Positions 7,979 to 17,494 of a DNA stretch of 62,636 nt are shown piece after piece. The notes beneath the pieces were generated by a model. That model made no database searches and was not told where the DNA came from. It saw nothing but the letters and a program-made list of their open reading frames with translations. Source of the DNA: Treponema sp. (lineage in GTDB: Bacteria > Spirochaetota > Spirochaetia > Treponematales > Treponemataceae). Where the stretch lies: contig JAEEIU010000007.1 in the NCBI GenBank assembly GCA_016281495.1, positions 1 to 62,636 of the forward strand, in the 5' to 3' direction. A program made the translations under genes and the position numbers. The stretch's first letter is position 1. The number at the start of each line of letters is the position of its first letter.

Positions 7979-9646
7979 ATGAAAAAGTTTATAAAAGTAA
8001 TATCAGTAATTGTATGTTTGACGGCTTTGGCCAGCTGCAAGATTGACCTGGAGTATGAGGGCGGCAAGATATATACAGATAAGTCGCCGGAAAACTCTTC
8101 CATGGGATATAAGACGCTCAGGTTCGGAACTTCTTTTGCATCCCAGGTTTCGTCCCAGAATTATGTTTACATAGTTGATTCAAGTTTTGATTTGGGGGGT
8201 GCAAGTACTGCCATTGGAGAGAATTCGATATTAAAATTTACGAAAAACGGAAGCATTAAAAACGGTACGGTAACTTTCAACAATACATATCTTGATGGGG
8301 ACCCATGCTTCAGGAATGTTGTCTTTGAGGGAAACCTTCTAAACAGGACAGTAAACCTTTCTTGGTTTGGACCGAACAGGACAGTACAGGAAGAAAAAGA
8401 TGCCACAAGGAAAAACACACAGATCATTTCCGAGGTATTGGAATGTATGGGTGACACCCTGATTGTAGATGGCTTTTACCCGGTAAGCTCAATAATCAAC
8501 ATCAAAAAGTCCATAAACCTAAGGAGTCCGGACTGGAACGAAAGCCTTTGCACCAGAACCTACGACAATCCCTATGAACCTACAAACGGTTTTTATTCAA
8601 CAGACGGAAACAATTCTATTTTCAAATTCTTTCAATATCAGGATGAAAACGGAAAGGACAAGGTGAAGGGCAGCATGAACATGTTCGGTATTTATCTTAA
8701 GGGAAATCCGGAAAAATACCTGAATGCCACAAAATATGAGACAGATGAATCAAAGCTTACTTGCGGTGTTTTCCTTCCATGGGGTGGATCACTGGCCGCC
8801 GTGTATAACTGTAAGTTTGAGGGCTTTACTCAGGGAATCAGATCCTTGGGCGGTTTCATAGAAAAGCTTCAGAATACAACGTTCAATGCCTGTGAGCTTG
8901 GTTTTTATGCCATCTATGCATCGGACTTTGAAGTATTCAGCTGCAAATTCACAAACTGCATGCCTAATTACAAGCTGAATGTTGTCCCTGACGTTTCTGG
9001 CCTTAGGCAGGTTGGATGCGGCTTTATGATTGAAGGCTGCGGTATGGTCAACTGTGCCAATAACCTTTTTGAAAACAATTTCATAAACCTTATAATAAAT
9101 GAGGTTGCTATAATCATAAATATCTCAAACAATGAATTCAGGAATCCCGTTTTCAATGACATCTATGTATATAATGATTACACTTATGTAAGGGGGCCGT
9201 TCTACTTTACGACGGGAAAGGAAGACATGCACCGCATATGCATAGATAACGTTGTAATAACGGAAAACAATTTTACAAGAGATAAAAATGCCCTTGGAAA
9301 AAGCTTTGTGATGTTTGCAAACGGATATCATGCGCTTTATAACCATGGCTTTATTGAAAGTGACAGGACAACAAACCTGATAATAGCAAATAATGATTTT
9401 ATTGATAAGAGGCCTGTTGTTCCAGAAGACGAGGCAATCTTTGTGGTCTCAAACAAAAAGGAATTAAAAAGCAAGATAACATGCAATAACAATAATTTTG
9501 CATCTACAAAAGCAAATTACTATGCGAACCTCATGGACGGAAGCTATGGAAAATTTACTTTTGTAAACAGTTCGAATAAATTCCCAATAGGAGTGTCAGA
9601 GTCAAAATTGTATAACAACAATTCAAACGTAATTGTTTGTGAATAG
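7979..9646 (+). CDS. Parallel beta-helix lipoprotein, type B copy 1
   Basis: 555 residues, starting one base after the previous stop. The lipobox is LASC in MKKFIKVISVIVCLTALASC. The N-terminal part repeats the ENSILKFTKNGSIKNGTVTF and NLSWF motifs of type A, but the middle differs: CMGDTLIVDGFYPVSSIIN, NLRSPDWNESLC, VYNCKFEGFTQGIRSLGGFI and FTNCMP. These B-type landmarks recur almost unchanged in the 11372 gene. Beta-helix turns such as CANNLFENNFINLI support the fold. Probably surface or outer-membrane anchored, and translated together with its neighbours. Confidence 0.8.
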   Translation: MKKFIKVISVIVCLTALASCKIDLEYEGGKIYTDKSPENSSMGYKTLRFGTSFASQVSSQNYVYIVDSSFDLGGASTAIGENSILKFTKNGSIKNGTVTFNNTYLDGDPCFRNVVFEGNLLNRTVNLSWFGPNRTVQEEKDATRKNTQIISEVLECMGDTLIVDGFYPVSSIINIKKSINLRSPDWNESLCTRTYDNPYEPTNGFYSTDGNNSIFKFFQYQDENGKDKVKGSMNMFGIYLKGNPEKYLNATKYETDESKLTCGVFLPWGGSLAAVYNCKFEGFTQGIRSLGGFIEKLQNTTFNACELGFYAIYASDFEVFSCKFTNCMPNYKLNVVPDVSGLRQVGCGFMIEGCGMVNCANNLFENNFINLIINEVAIIINISNNEFRNPVFNDIYVYNDYTYVRGPFYFTTGKEDMHRICIDNVVITENNFTRDKNALGKSFVMFANGYHALYNHGFIESDRTTNLIIANNDFIDKRPVVPEDEAIFVVSNKKELKSKITCNNNNFASTKANYYANLMDGSYGKFTFVNSSNKFPIGVSESKLYNNNSNVIVCE

Positions 9647-9672
9647 AAAAATTTTAAAAAACGGAGTTGCGT

Positions 9673-11355
9673 ATGAAAAAAGTAATTTGTGCAATGGGAT
9701 TAATCATGTTATGCTTTACGGCATGTCAGATTAATGTTGAAAATCTTGTGGATTATGTTCAAAGGGAAATCTACAAGCCTGCGTCGGGAGAGATAGTTCT
9801 TGATTCATCAAAAAACATCGAAAGCCAGCTTACGGAATCTGGAAAAACTTATGTAATCCGCGATGGATTTGATCTTGGTAATAAGGAAGTGACCATTCCT
9901 TCAAATTCTGTCCTTAAATTTTTTGGCGGGACACTTTATAACGGAACAATCAACTTTAACAAAACAAAAATCACCAGCCTTACTGATCAGAACTTTGAGC
10001 TGTTCAACAATTGCTCTTTTAAGGGCAGTTTGGATAATTCAGAAGTGAACCTTGGATGGTTTAATGTTGAGGACGGCAATACAACAAAATATAATGGTGC
10101 CACATTAAAAACACATGATGCGACCAAGATTCAGCAGGTGTTGGATATCTGCAAGTCAGGCGCACAGTTGAATGTTGGAAAAATCTACATTATAAGATTG
10201 CCTGTTTCAATTACAAAAAAAATCAGCATTAAGGGAGTGGACAGAAGCGAGGGAATCTATTCAACAATGATTCCACAGAATATGGAATATGGATTCTATC
10301 AGTTGATGTTCAAGTCTGCTTTTGTGGTTAAAAATGGCGGAGATCTTTCCATGCAGGGAATATCTGTTGTTGGAAGCATAAGCACGTATATCGGCGGTCA
10401 TATTTACGAAAAATACTATGGAAGTACCGGTGCAGCTCTTTCCTCTCCAGTATGCATGTGCGGAATTGATGTGGAGCAGGGCGGAAAGATTTCGGAGATA
10501 CATGACTCAAGTTTTGTCGCCTTTACTTATGGAATTAGAAGTCAGGGCGGAAAAATAGGATTAATCAAGAATTCCTACATGAGTTCCAACAGGTTCGGTT
10601 TTTGGGCAAAGGACAGCTCTGATTTTGAATTAAGGGGATGCCGCCTGAATACAAACCTTTTGAACTTCCACTTTTATGAAAAGTCATTGAACGATCCTTC
10701 CAAGACACAGTTAAGTCCTACAAAACAGACTGATGCCGCAGACATTGCTCGTCTTGGTGGAGGTCTTTACATTAACAACTGTTCTAACGTGAACATAATT
10801 AACTGCCGCTTTGAGTTCAACTTTATGCATGCCATATTGGACAATGCAAACAAAAACGTAAACATCCACAATGCCATATTTGATACGGGCACCTTATGCC
10901 AGCTGATGATCAACAATCAGGGCTCAGGCTCTTATTCTGCATCAAATCCGGCTTTTTCCAACGTAAAGATAAACTCATGTACTTTTGCACGTGGAGCAAG
11001 ATGTGACGTCCAGAACGAGAAAAGCCATTCAGGATTCGGAATTTTCTATATCTGCGACAAGGGAGACCGTGGTGCAAACATAGAAATAACAAACAACATT
11101 GTCTCGGACAACATGGAAGTGGACAAAACAATTGATGTAGTATACGAGGATTATATTTTTGACATCTATAACACTTCTTCAAACGGAACAAACTACACTG
11201 TAAGGGGAAATTCTTTCTATAATTCAGAGGCAAAGAGTGTTTACAACATTGTGGACGGAAGTTCAGGAACCTTTAACATAAAGGCTTCAGGTAACGATTA
11301 CGGCTCAGTTAAAAAGGTTTCCGGAACAAGTTCTGTGTTAAAACTTTCAGAATAA
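9673..11355 (+). CDS. Parallel beta-helix lipoprotein, type A copy 2
   Basis: 560 residues. I start at ATG 9673 (MKKVICAM) with CGGAG ending 6 bases upstream; the TTG two codons earlier is less likely. Lipobox FTAC. The protein is a clear paralogue of the 6325 product: shared SITKKI..KG.DRSEGIY, QNMEYGF, IHDSSFVAFTYGIRS, RFEFNFMHAI and NDYG near the end. Spacing to the upstream B gene is 26 bases and to the next B gene 16 bases, consistent with duplication of an A-B pair. Function is unknown beyond the beta-helix surface fold. Confidence 0.8.
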   Translation: MKKVICAMGLIMLCFTACQINVENLVDYVQREIYKPASGEIVLDSSKNIESQLTESGKTYVIRDGFDLGNKEVTIPSNSVLKFFGGTLYNGTINFNKTKITSLTDQNFELFNNCSFKGSLDNSEVNLGWFNVEDGNTTKYNGATLKTHDATKIQQVLDICKSGAQLNVGKIYIIRLPVSITKKISIKGVDRSEGIYSTMIPQNMEYGFYQLMFKSAFVVKNGGDLSMQGISVVGSISTYIGGHIYEKYYGSTGAALSSPVCMCGIDVEQGGKISEIHDSSFVAFTYGIRSQGGKIGLIKNSYMSSNRFGFWAKDSSDFELRGCRLNTNLLNFHFYEKSLNDPSKTQLSPTKQTDAADIARLGGGLYINNCSNVNIINCRFEFNFMHAILDNANKNVNIHNAIFDTGTLCQLMINNQGSGSYSASNPAFSNVKINSCTFARGARCDVQNEKSHSGFGIFYICDKGDRGANIEITNNIVSDNMEVDKTIDVVYEDYIFDIYNTSSNGTNYTVRGNSFYNSEAKSVYNIVDGSSGTFNIKASGNDYGSVKKVSGTSSVLKLSE

Positions 11356-11371
11356 AAAGTGGAGGAATAAA

Positions 11372-13042
11372 ATGAAAAAAGTGTCAAAGATTTTAATTGA
11401 AGTTTTAACAGGCTGCCTGATATTATCCTTAACGGCATGTACCAGTCAGATTCCCTTAGATCATGAGGAAAAAGTCATCTATGTGGAAAAAGCTCCTACT
11501 GAACATTGTCTGGGATATGCAGTACTTGAACCAGAGGATGAGTTTAAGAAAATAGTTACCAGAGAAAGAATGATATATGTCCTGAACGATGAGTTTGACC
11601 TTAAGGGTGGCTCCGTTTCCATTCCTGGGAATTCAATCCTTGTTTTTTCAGAAGGCGGAAAAATCGTAAACGGAAATGTGACCTTTAATTCAACTTATCT
11701 TGAAGGTGAAGTAAAATTCAAGGATGTAAGTTTTGCAGGAACATTGATCAATAAGACTGTAAATCTTTCATGGTTTGGAGCTACTACGGTTTTGTCGGAG
11801 GAAAAGTCTAACACAAGAAAGAATTCCGCAATAATCGCAGAGGTTCTTGGCTGTATGGGCGATACCCTGATTGTAGACGGTTTTTATCCTGTAAGTTCAG
11901 TAATTACTGTCTCAAAAAGCGTAAATTTAAGAAGCCCGGACTGGAACGAATCACTTTGCAAGAAAAATTATTATGATGACAATTACAAGCCTTCAAATGG
12001 TTTCTTTACAAACGGAAACATAAGCATTTTCAGCTTTACCACAAAGGGAAGCATGAATCTTTTTGGAATATACCTAAAGGGAAATCCAGATCTCTTCAAG
12101 GGAAGTACCATACCGACAAATGCGGGTACCGCCGCCCTGTCAAATGAAACCTGGAGTGGAGGTTCCATAGCGGCGGTATATAATTGCAGGATCGAAGGTT
12201 TTATGGAGGGAATAAGAAGCATAGGTGGATATATAGAGAAGATTCAAAACACGACCTTTGACTCATGCTGTGTGGGTGTTTATGCACTTTATGCCTCTGA
12301 CTTTGATATATTCGGATGTAGATTTACAAACTGCATGCCTAATCTTTCTGCACCGGCAGTAAACGATTCAACCTTTACAAATTCAAATATGAATGACCTG
12401 AGGAAATGCGGCTGTGGAATTATACTTGAAGGCTGTGGAATGGTAAATTTTGCCAATAACCTTCTGGAGAATAACTTTGTAAACCTTCAGCTGATAGAGG
12501 CAGACATCATCATAAACATAAGCGACTGCACGTTCAGGAATCCTGGTTTTTGTGACATGTATTTTTATAACGATTATGCGGGCTTTGGAACAAATCTTTA
12601 TTTCACCCTGGGAGCTAGTGACCTTCAGAAATACTGCATGGATAATATCGTTGTCCACAATAATACTTTTGAACGCTCAAGCAAGGCTGCAGGAAGATGT
12701 GTCGTGCTTCTTAAGAACCGTCAGATTGCCCTGGGATCAAATGGAAGGGAAGTGGAACATGACCGTGTTACAAATTTTGTATTCTCAAACAATACTGTAA
12801 AGGATACAAGACTTTTAACTACATCGGATGAGTCAATTTTTACTGTTGTAAACAAGGATGAAACTCAAAGTCATGTAACATGCACTCAGAACAGCTTTAC
12901 AAACAGTAAGGCAAGTTACCTTGTAAATGCCGTCACAGGAAGTACTGGAAAATATACTTTCCAATGTTCAAAGAATTCCATGCCATCAAACATACAGGAG
13001 AAATCTGTAAAAGGTGAAAAAGGAATAATAAGTTTTGAATAA
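11372..13042 (+). CDS. Parallel beta-helix lipoprotein, type B copy 2
   Basis: 556 residues with a signal and lipobox LTAC at about residue 23. It is a paralogue of the 7979 product: CMGDTLIVDGFYPVSSVIT, NLRSPDWNESLC, KGSMNLFGIYLKGNPD, VYNCRIEGFMEGIRSIGGYI and CGMVNFANNLLENNFVNL. The ribosome site is GGAGGA before ATG 11372. It completes the A-B-A-B order and is followed by the barrel-like gene 27 bases downstream. A sugar-binding or adhesive role at the cell surface is a guess from fold and anchor. Confidence 0.8.
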   Translation: MKKVSKILIEVLTGCLILSLTACTSQIPLDHEEKVIYVEKAPTEHCLGYAVLEPEDEFKKIVTRERMIYVLNDEFDLKGGSVSIPGNSILVFSEGGKIVNGNVTFNSTYLEGEVKFKDVSFAGTLINKTVNLSWFGATTVLSEEKSNTRKNSAIIAEVLGCMGDTLIVDGFYPVSSVITVSKSVNLRSPDWNESLCKKNYYDDNYKPSNGFFTNGNISIFSFTTKGSMNLFGIYLKGNPDLFKGSTIPTNAGTAALSNETWSGGSIAAVYNCRIEGFMEGIRSIGGYIEKIQNTTFDSCCVGVYALYASDFDIFGCRFTNCMPNLSAPAVNDSTFTNSNMNDLRKCGCGIILEGCGMVNFANNLLENNFVNLQLIEADIIINISDCTFRNPGFCDMYFYNDYAGFGTNLYFTLGASDLQKYCMDNIVVHNNTFERSSKAAGRCVVLLKNRQIALGSNGREVEHDRVTNFVFSNNTVKDTRLLTTSDESIFTVVNKDETQSHVTCTQNSFTNSKASYLVNAVTGSTGKYTFQCSKNSMPSNIQEKSVKGEKGIISFE

Positions 13043-13069
13043 TAAAACAAATATGACAAGGAGTAAAAG

Positions 13070-14128
13070 ATGAAAAGGTTAATGACAATTGTTTTAATGT
13101 CTGCTGCGATCTGTTTTAATGCCCTTAATGCAATGGCACTTGAATCTGCTGCATATGAGGGAACTGCCCATACTGTCGAAGACAACACCTATGCCATGAT
13201 GAACGTTCTTGACTGGAATAAGCTTGAATTTGACAAAACGCTGGTATTCTCAAACATGAATTCAACAAGTTCAGGAAATCTTGCAGGAGTTTTTCACATA
13301 AACAAGCAGAATGTCCTGGGACTTTCATGGGAAGGCAATTTATGGTCGGAAACATCGTATAATTCTCTTACTGGTTTTTATGGATGGGATAAATATGCAT
13401 TTACATTGAACTTTACGGAATACATGAGCCCGGCATGGTACATGGATTCTGACATATGTTCGGACTATAAGAACCTTGGCGGCAAGGCGGAATTCGGATA
13501 TTTGATAAATCAAATGTTTGCGGCAAAGCTAGGACTAGGTTTTTCCAAGGTTACAGGAAGGATAAATACATCGGACATCAATTATTCAAATTTCACTGTA
13601 GTGGCAGAACTTGTCTATAATATGAAGGATGAGGAGAATTTTAAATTCAAGCTTTTGTTGGGATATGACGGTGATTTTGCGGCAAGAAAGGCAACTGTAG
13701 GAAATACACAGACAGAGACAAATTACAGCAAGAACGTCATAACAAACGGTGCAAAGCTTTTGTACAAGTCAGGGAATTTCTCTTATGGCTTGAATGCTTC
13801 CATCCCGATAAGTTTTGTTTCAGGAGACGGCATTTCAAAGGATGTTACCTTTGACTTTAATCTGTCCAACGGCTTTTCCGTTACATTGCAGCCAGACAAG
13901 CTCTTGTTCAATACAGGCGCAGAGATAATGTTCCCGTCAATATACCTGCACGAAAATGCAGATTCTGAGACAGGAATATTCTATACGACATTCTATGCCG
14001 GCTTCTCATTTATCCTGAACAATTATATAAAGGTTGATTTGTGTACAGGACTTAATCCAAATAACGGAATAACTTTCGACGACTTATGGCACCAGAATTT
14101 CAACATCAGCCTTTCTGCAAGATTCTAA
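13070..14128 (+). CDS. Outer-membrane beta-barrel-like protein, 352 aa
   Basis: A signal peptide (cleavage near NAMALES) is followed by about 330 residues of alternating polar and hydrophobic strands with aromatic girdle residues (SLTGFYGWDKYAFTLNFTEY, FKFKLLLGYDGDF, TGIFYTTFYAGFSFILNNY). The sequence ends in NISLSARF, a C-terminal Phe strand of the kind recognised by the BAM machinery. It lies 27 bases after the four beta-helix lipoproteins and is probably co-transcribed with them, so it may be their membrane partner. No named porin family is recognised. Confidence 0.7.
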   Translation: MKRLMTIVLMSAAICFNALNAMALESAAYEGTAHTVEDNTYAMMNVLDWNKLEFDKTLVFSNMNSTSSGNLAGVFHINKQNVLGLSWEGNLWSETSYNSLTGFYGWDKYAFTLNFTEYMSPAWYMDSDICSDYKNLGGKAEFGYLINQMFAAKLGLGFSKVTGRINTSDINYSNFTVVAELVYNMKDEENFKFKLLLGYDGDFAARKATVGNTQTETNYSKNVITNGAKLLYKSGNFSYGLNASIPISFVSGDGISKDVTFDFNLSNGFSVTLQPDKLLFNTGAEIMFPSIYLHENADSETGIFYTTFYAGFSFILNNYIKVDLCTGLNPNNGITFDDLWHQNFNISLSARF

Positions 14129-14156
14129 ACCTTTAACGAATTGGTTTAAAAAAATG

Positions 14157-14208
14157 CCACCGTCAGACTGCAGGCATCTGTTGTGGGATTTCTGCAGTTT
14201 AACGGTGG
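14157..14208 (-). terminator. Rho-independent terminator between convergent genes
   Basis: Arms 14157-14173 and 14192-14208 pair over 17 positions with one mismatch and one G-T pair (CCACCGT and CTGCAG blocks are perfect). On the minus strand the stem is followed by a run of seven T, so it terminates the 14234 gene. It may also stop the barrel gene on the plus strand, where no T run follows. Confidence 0.8.
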
Positions 14209-14233
14209 AATAAAGAATCACATGTAAAAAAAA

Positions 14234-15202
14234 CTATTTCTTTAATATCTTTTTCATGTTCGTGATGACTTTCTTTGTCTTTACATTTTTTGAGTTTGTA
14301 ACAAGAAGGACAAAATTGTCAGCAAGGATTTCTTCTGCATGAATGATGTAGCCTGTGTTTTCTCCTACAAGACTCAGGTAATTCGGTATCTGGTTGAATG
14401 TATACAGTGCATAGTTGTCATTCACTTTCTTGACCTTTGTATTGTCTCCGTTTTCTTCCAATGCACAGAAAGCAAGCATCATGTAATCAAAGAATTCTCC
14501 ACCCTTAGCCTCGTCATAATCGCCTACAGCAAGCAGAATCGGCATTACTTTTTCTTTTTTACCGTTGATTGTTGAGTTGAAGTAATATGAATTGCTAACG
14601 GAATCAGGGTTCGTTATCTTATACTGTGCCATGGTTGATTCAAATTCAAGTTCATTTGTCTTATAGAAGCCGATGCTGTTATAGAGTTTTTCCCTTACGT
14701 CAAGATTGTTCTTGGAGAAAATGTGGAAGATTTCATGAATCATAAGTTCCTCCATGGCATTAAGGTCTGCCATGTTGATCATGTTCTTGGAGAAAACGAT
14801 GACATTATTATGCCTGCAATATGCCGAATCTCCTTCTTCTTCTCCTGTTGTCTTTACAAGATAGATTTCTTTGGGAAGCATTACCTTGTATTTCTTGAAC
14901 AAGGGTATGATTTCACCAAGAGCGGTATTGAGGTAAAGCTTTTCCTCATCCGTCCAGTCCATGGCCTGTTTGCCAATAAAGTCAAGATATTCCTGCTTTG
15001 TAACCTTTTTGCTTGTCTTTAATCTGGCAGACATGTCAAATTCAGAAAGGTTGTTTGTAAAATCATCTTCGGTCTTAAGGAGTTCGCTTCCCTTGGCCTT
15101 GTCCGCAAAGATGAATTCCGTTTTACTTGAATCAACACAGTCATTTGCAAATGCAATCCCGGCTGCAACAAATGCAAGAACCATAAATATAATCTTTTTC
15201 AT
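14234..15202 (-). CDS. Exported HExxH metallopeptidase-like protein
   Basis: 322 residues with a signal peptide cleaved near AFAND. A zinc-binding HEIFH motif lies at residues 156-160 (ELMIHEIFHIF), and EEILADNF at about 290-297 looks like the third-ligand segment of gluzincin-type peptidases, where a Glu or Asp completes the zinc site. The family is not one I can name. Cellular site is periplasm or outside. It is the last gene of a minus-strand series of exported proteins and is closed by a strong terminator. Confidence 0.75.
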   Translation of the reverse strand: MKKIIFMVLAFVAAGIAFANDCVDSSKTEFIFADKAKGSELLKTEDDFTNNLSEFDMSARLKTSKKVTKQEYLDFIGKQAMDWTDEEKLYLNTALGEIIPLFKKYKVMLPKEIYLVKTTGEEEGDSAYCRHNNVIVFSKNMINMADLNAMEELMIHEIFHIFSKNNLDVREKLYNSIGFYKTNELEFESTMAQYKITNPDSVSNSYYFNSTINGKKEKVMPILLAVGDYDEAKGGEFFDYMMLAFCALEENGDNTKVKKVNDNYALYTFNQIPNYLSLVGENTGYIIHAEEILADNFVLLVTNSKNVKTKKVITNMKKILKK

Positions 15203-15231
15203 TTCTCTTTTTCCTTCTTATGTGAAATATT

Positions 15232-16254
15232 TTATTTGTATGTGCTGGAGCTAACAGTTTCAATCTTGCCATCAATAAGCAGTTTCACATCCTTTATGAA
15301 ATCATCGAACTTTGGCATCTTTTTGTATGAAACGGTGGTTGTAGAATGAGTATTTGTTTCGACGTCATCATATCCAAGATAATAAACATCATAACCCAGC
15401 ATAGCAGTATAACCGTCATATTCAAGATTGATTCCCCTGATGAGTTTTCCATCTTTATATTGGTAGCAGGTTATTGAATTGTAAAATTCTCCGCTTTGGT
15501 CAATTTTCTTGTATACTGCAAAGTCATAACCCTTGTAATCAAAGGAATATATGTTTATGTATTGATAGTTCTTTATTTCTTCGTCATCAGATTTCTTCCA
15601 GAGCTCTACAATCTTTTTCTCATATTTCTCTGCTTTTTTATAATCACCTGTGGAATAAAGAATGACAACCATAAGATTGTTCATTGCAAAAGAATCCTTG
15701 TCATGCTTAAGGTATTCTTCCACATAAGGTTTAGCCTTCTTGTAATCCTTTAATTCATATAAAACAAAAGCCATTGCATATGCGGAATCAGGAGATTTGT
15801 CCAGCTCGTAGAATTTTGAGTAATTTTCGTATGCCTTTTGATAATCACCCATACCCTCATAAATCACACCCAACATTTCATAGGGCCTGACTTTCTTGGG
15901 ATCCAGTTCCTTACATTTGTTCAGATAAACAATGGCATTTTCATAATCTTCGGCGAAGAAGTACGTACCGGCAAGATAATCATAGGCATCGTAAAATTCA
16001 GGATCCATCTGAATAACAGTATTAAAATACTTTTTGGCCTCTGCATCTTTTCCCATCCTGAAATTTGCAAGTCCCAGATAAAAATAATCAGAAATGGTAT
16101 ATGAGGATTCATCATTTTCCTGTATGGAAGAGATAATGGCCTCATATTGTTTGTTTTTGTCCATCGCATCATACTTTTCATTTTTGTAGTCAACAGTTTT
16201 TGCAAAACATACAAAAGAACACAGTAAAACAAATAATAATGTAATCTTTTTCAT
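15232..16254 (-). CDS. Exported TPR-repeat protein, 340 aa
   Basis: The signal peptide ends near VCFAKT. TPR repeats run from about residue 45 to 210: YTISDYFYLGLANFRMGKDA, AYDYLAGTYFFAEDYENAI, RPYEMLGVIYEGMGDYQKAY and AYAMAFVLYELKDYKKAK. The C-terminal 110 residues are not TPR and are rich in Tyr and Asp. It probably acts in the periplasm as a protein-binding module. The next minus-strand gene starts 29 bases downstream and the previous ends 17 bases upstream, so it may share a transcript with its neighbours. Confidence 0.8.
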   Translation of the reverse strand: MKKITLLFVLLCSFVCFAKTVDYKNEKYDAMDKNKQYEAIISSIQENDESSYTISDYFYLGLANFRMGKDAEAKKYFNTVIQMDPEFYDAYDYLAGTYFFAEDYENAIVYLNKCKELDPKKVRPYEMLGVIYEGMGDYQKAYENYSKFYELDKSPDSAYAMAFVLYELKDYKKAKPYVEEYLKHDKDSFAMNNLMVVILYSTGDYKKAEKYEKKIVELWKKSDDEEIKNYQYINIYSFDYKGYDFAVYKKIDQSGEFYNSITCYQYKDGKLIRGINLEYDGYTAMLGYDVYYLGYDDVETNTHSTTTVSYKKMPKFDDFIKDVKLLIDGKIETVSSSTYK

Positions 16255-16271
16255 ATTTTACCTCCTAAGTT

Positions 16272-17438
16272 TTAATCAAGAGACACGTAACCGACTTTTT
16301 CAACCAGCTCCTGTCCTTGTGAAGACTGTATCCAGTCTATGAATTTTTTAGTATTCTCCGATTCCCTGCCTTTTACAGTTATGGCATAGAAATTGTCCAT
16401 AATGGGGTAGGTTTTGTTCCTTATTGTTTCTTTGCTTGCCTCAACTCCATTAAGCTTAAGTATTTTTATGTTTATATTATTATTCATGGTTTGGACGTAA
16501 TATCTGAATGAATATCCTATTGCATTGCTGTGATTCTGATAGTCCGAAACTTTGTCCATCAATCCACCCATTCCGTCAATGACCTGGTGTGTTTCCGGCT
16601 TGAGCAATTCCACATCTTTCCCCATGACCTTAAGAAATGCTGTCTGGCTTCCACTGTTTGTATCGCGCTGGAATGGCCTTATCTCCTTGTTATTGCCGCC
16701 TAGTTCCTTCCAGTTTGTAATTTTTCCGGTGTATATGTCCTTTATCTGTTCGATTGTGAGGCTGTCTACGGGATTCTCTTTGTTTACAATGAAAACAAAA
16801 GCCTCATAACCAATGGGATACATGTTGAATTCTATTCCGGCATCTTCTGCTGCCTTAAGCTGTTCTTTGGATGGTTGCGCCACAAAAATAATGTCATTCT
16901 TTCCATTGATCAACCAATCATAGGCTCCAGTGGTCGTGTTATAGTTGACCAGATTATTGACATCACAGTCAGAAGGATAAACCGCTTCCACAAAAGAACA
17001 GTAAATCGGAAACAGGGCTGTAGCTCCATCAACAACGGGAAGCTTGTCGTCATTTGTAAACTTTAAAGAAGGTTCTGCATCCAGATGGGCAAGATTCTTT
17101 GAATTTGAAAATGGCCTGTAGCTGTAATATGTAAGAGTTGGCTGATAGATTGTAATGGAAGGTATGTAGGAATTCTTATAATACTCTTCTGCAAAAATTG
17201 AACCGGTCATTAAAAGTATAACGATGAAAAGACCTATTATGGTTTTTTTATAGAAAATTTTATTTGCAATACTGTATGTTATGAATCCGATTAAAACAAC
17301 AAGAACAATTCCAATAAGAGGAACAAGTAAACTTGAATCCAATCCGGTAAACGCAGCCATAATCCATAATAAAAAAACAGGGATGATAAGGACCAATATG
17401 GAAACAATGACGGCAATAATTGTACTTGTTTTTTTCAT
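16272..17438 (-). CDS. PstS-like substrate-binding protein with three N-terminal membrane helices
   Basis: 388 residues. Residues 1-85 hold three hydrophobic helices instead of a simple signal peptide. From about residue 130 the protein follows the PstS/PBP-like-2 pattern: DGATALFPIYCSFVEAVYP, GKNDIIFVAQPSKEQLKAAE, IGYEAFVFIVNKENPVDSLT, IKDIYTGKITNWKELGG, a DTNSGSQTAFL phosphate-loop-like segment and GLMDKVSDY. The family binds phosphate for the Pst ABC transporter. No pstC, pstA or pstB is nearby, so a membrane-tethered sensor or scavenger is possible. The ligand is inferred from family only. Confidence 0.8.
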   Translation of the reverse strand: MKKTSTIIAVIVSILVLIIPVFLLWIMAAFTGLDSSLLVPLIGIVLVVLIGFITYSIANKIFYKKTIIGLFIVILLMTGSIFAEEYYKNSYIPSITIYQPTLTYYSYRPFSNSKNLAHLDAEPSLKFTNDDKLPVVDGATALFPIYCSFVEAVYPSDCDVNNLVNYNTTTGAYDWLINGKNDIIFVAQPSKEQLKAAEDAGIEFNMYPIGYEAFVFIVNKENPVDSLTIEQIKDIYTGKITNWKELGGNNKEIRPFQRDTNSGSQTAFLKVMGKDVELLKPETHQVIDGMGGLMDKVSDYQNHSNAIGYSFRYYVQTMNNNINIKILKLNGVEASKETIRNKTYPIMDNFYAITVKGRESENTKKFIDWIQSSQGQELVEKVGYVSLD

Positions 17439-17494
17439 GTTTTATCTCCACAAAACCATGTCACAATATAACAGGGAAATCCAAATATTTTAAG

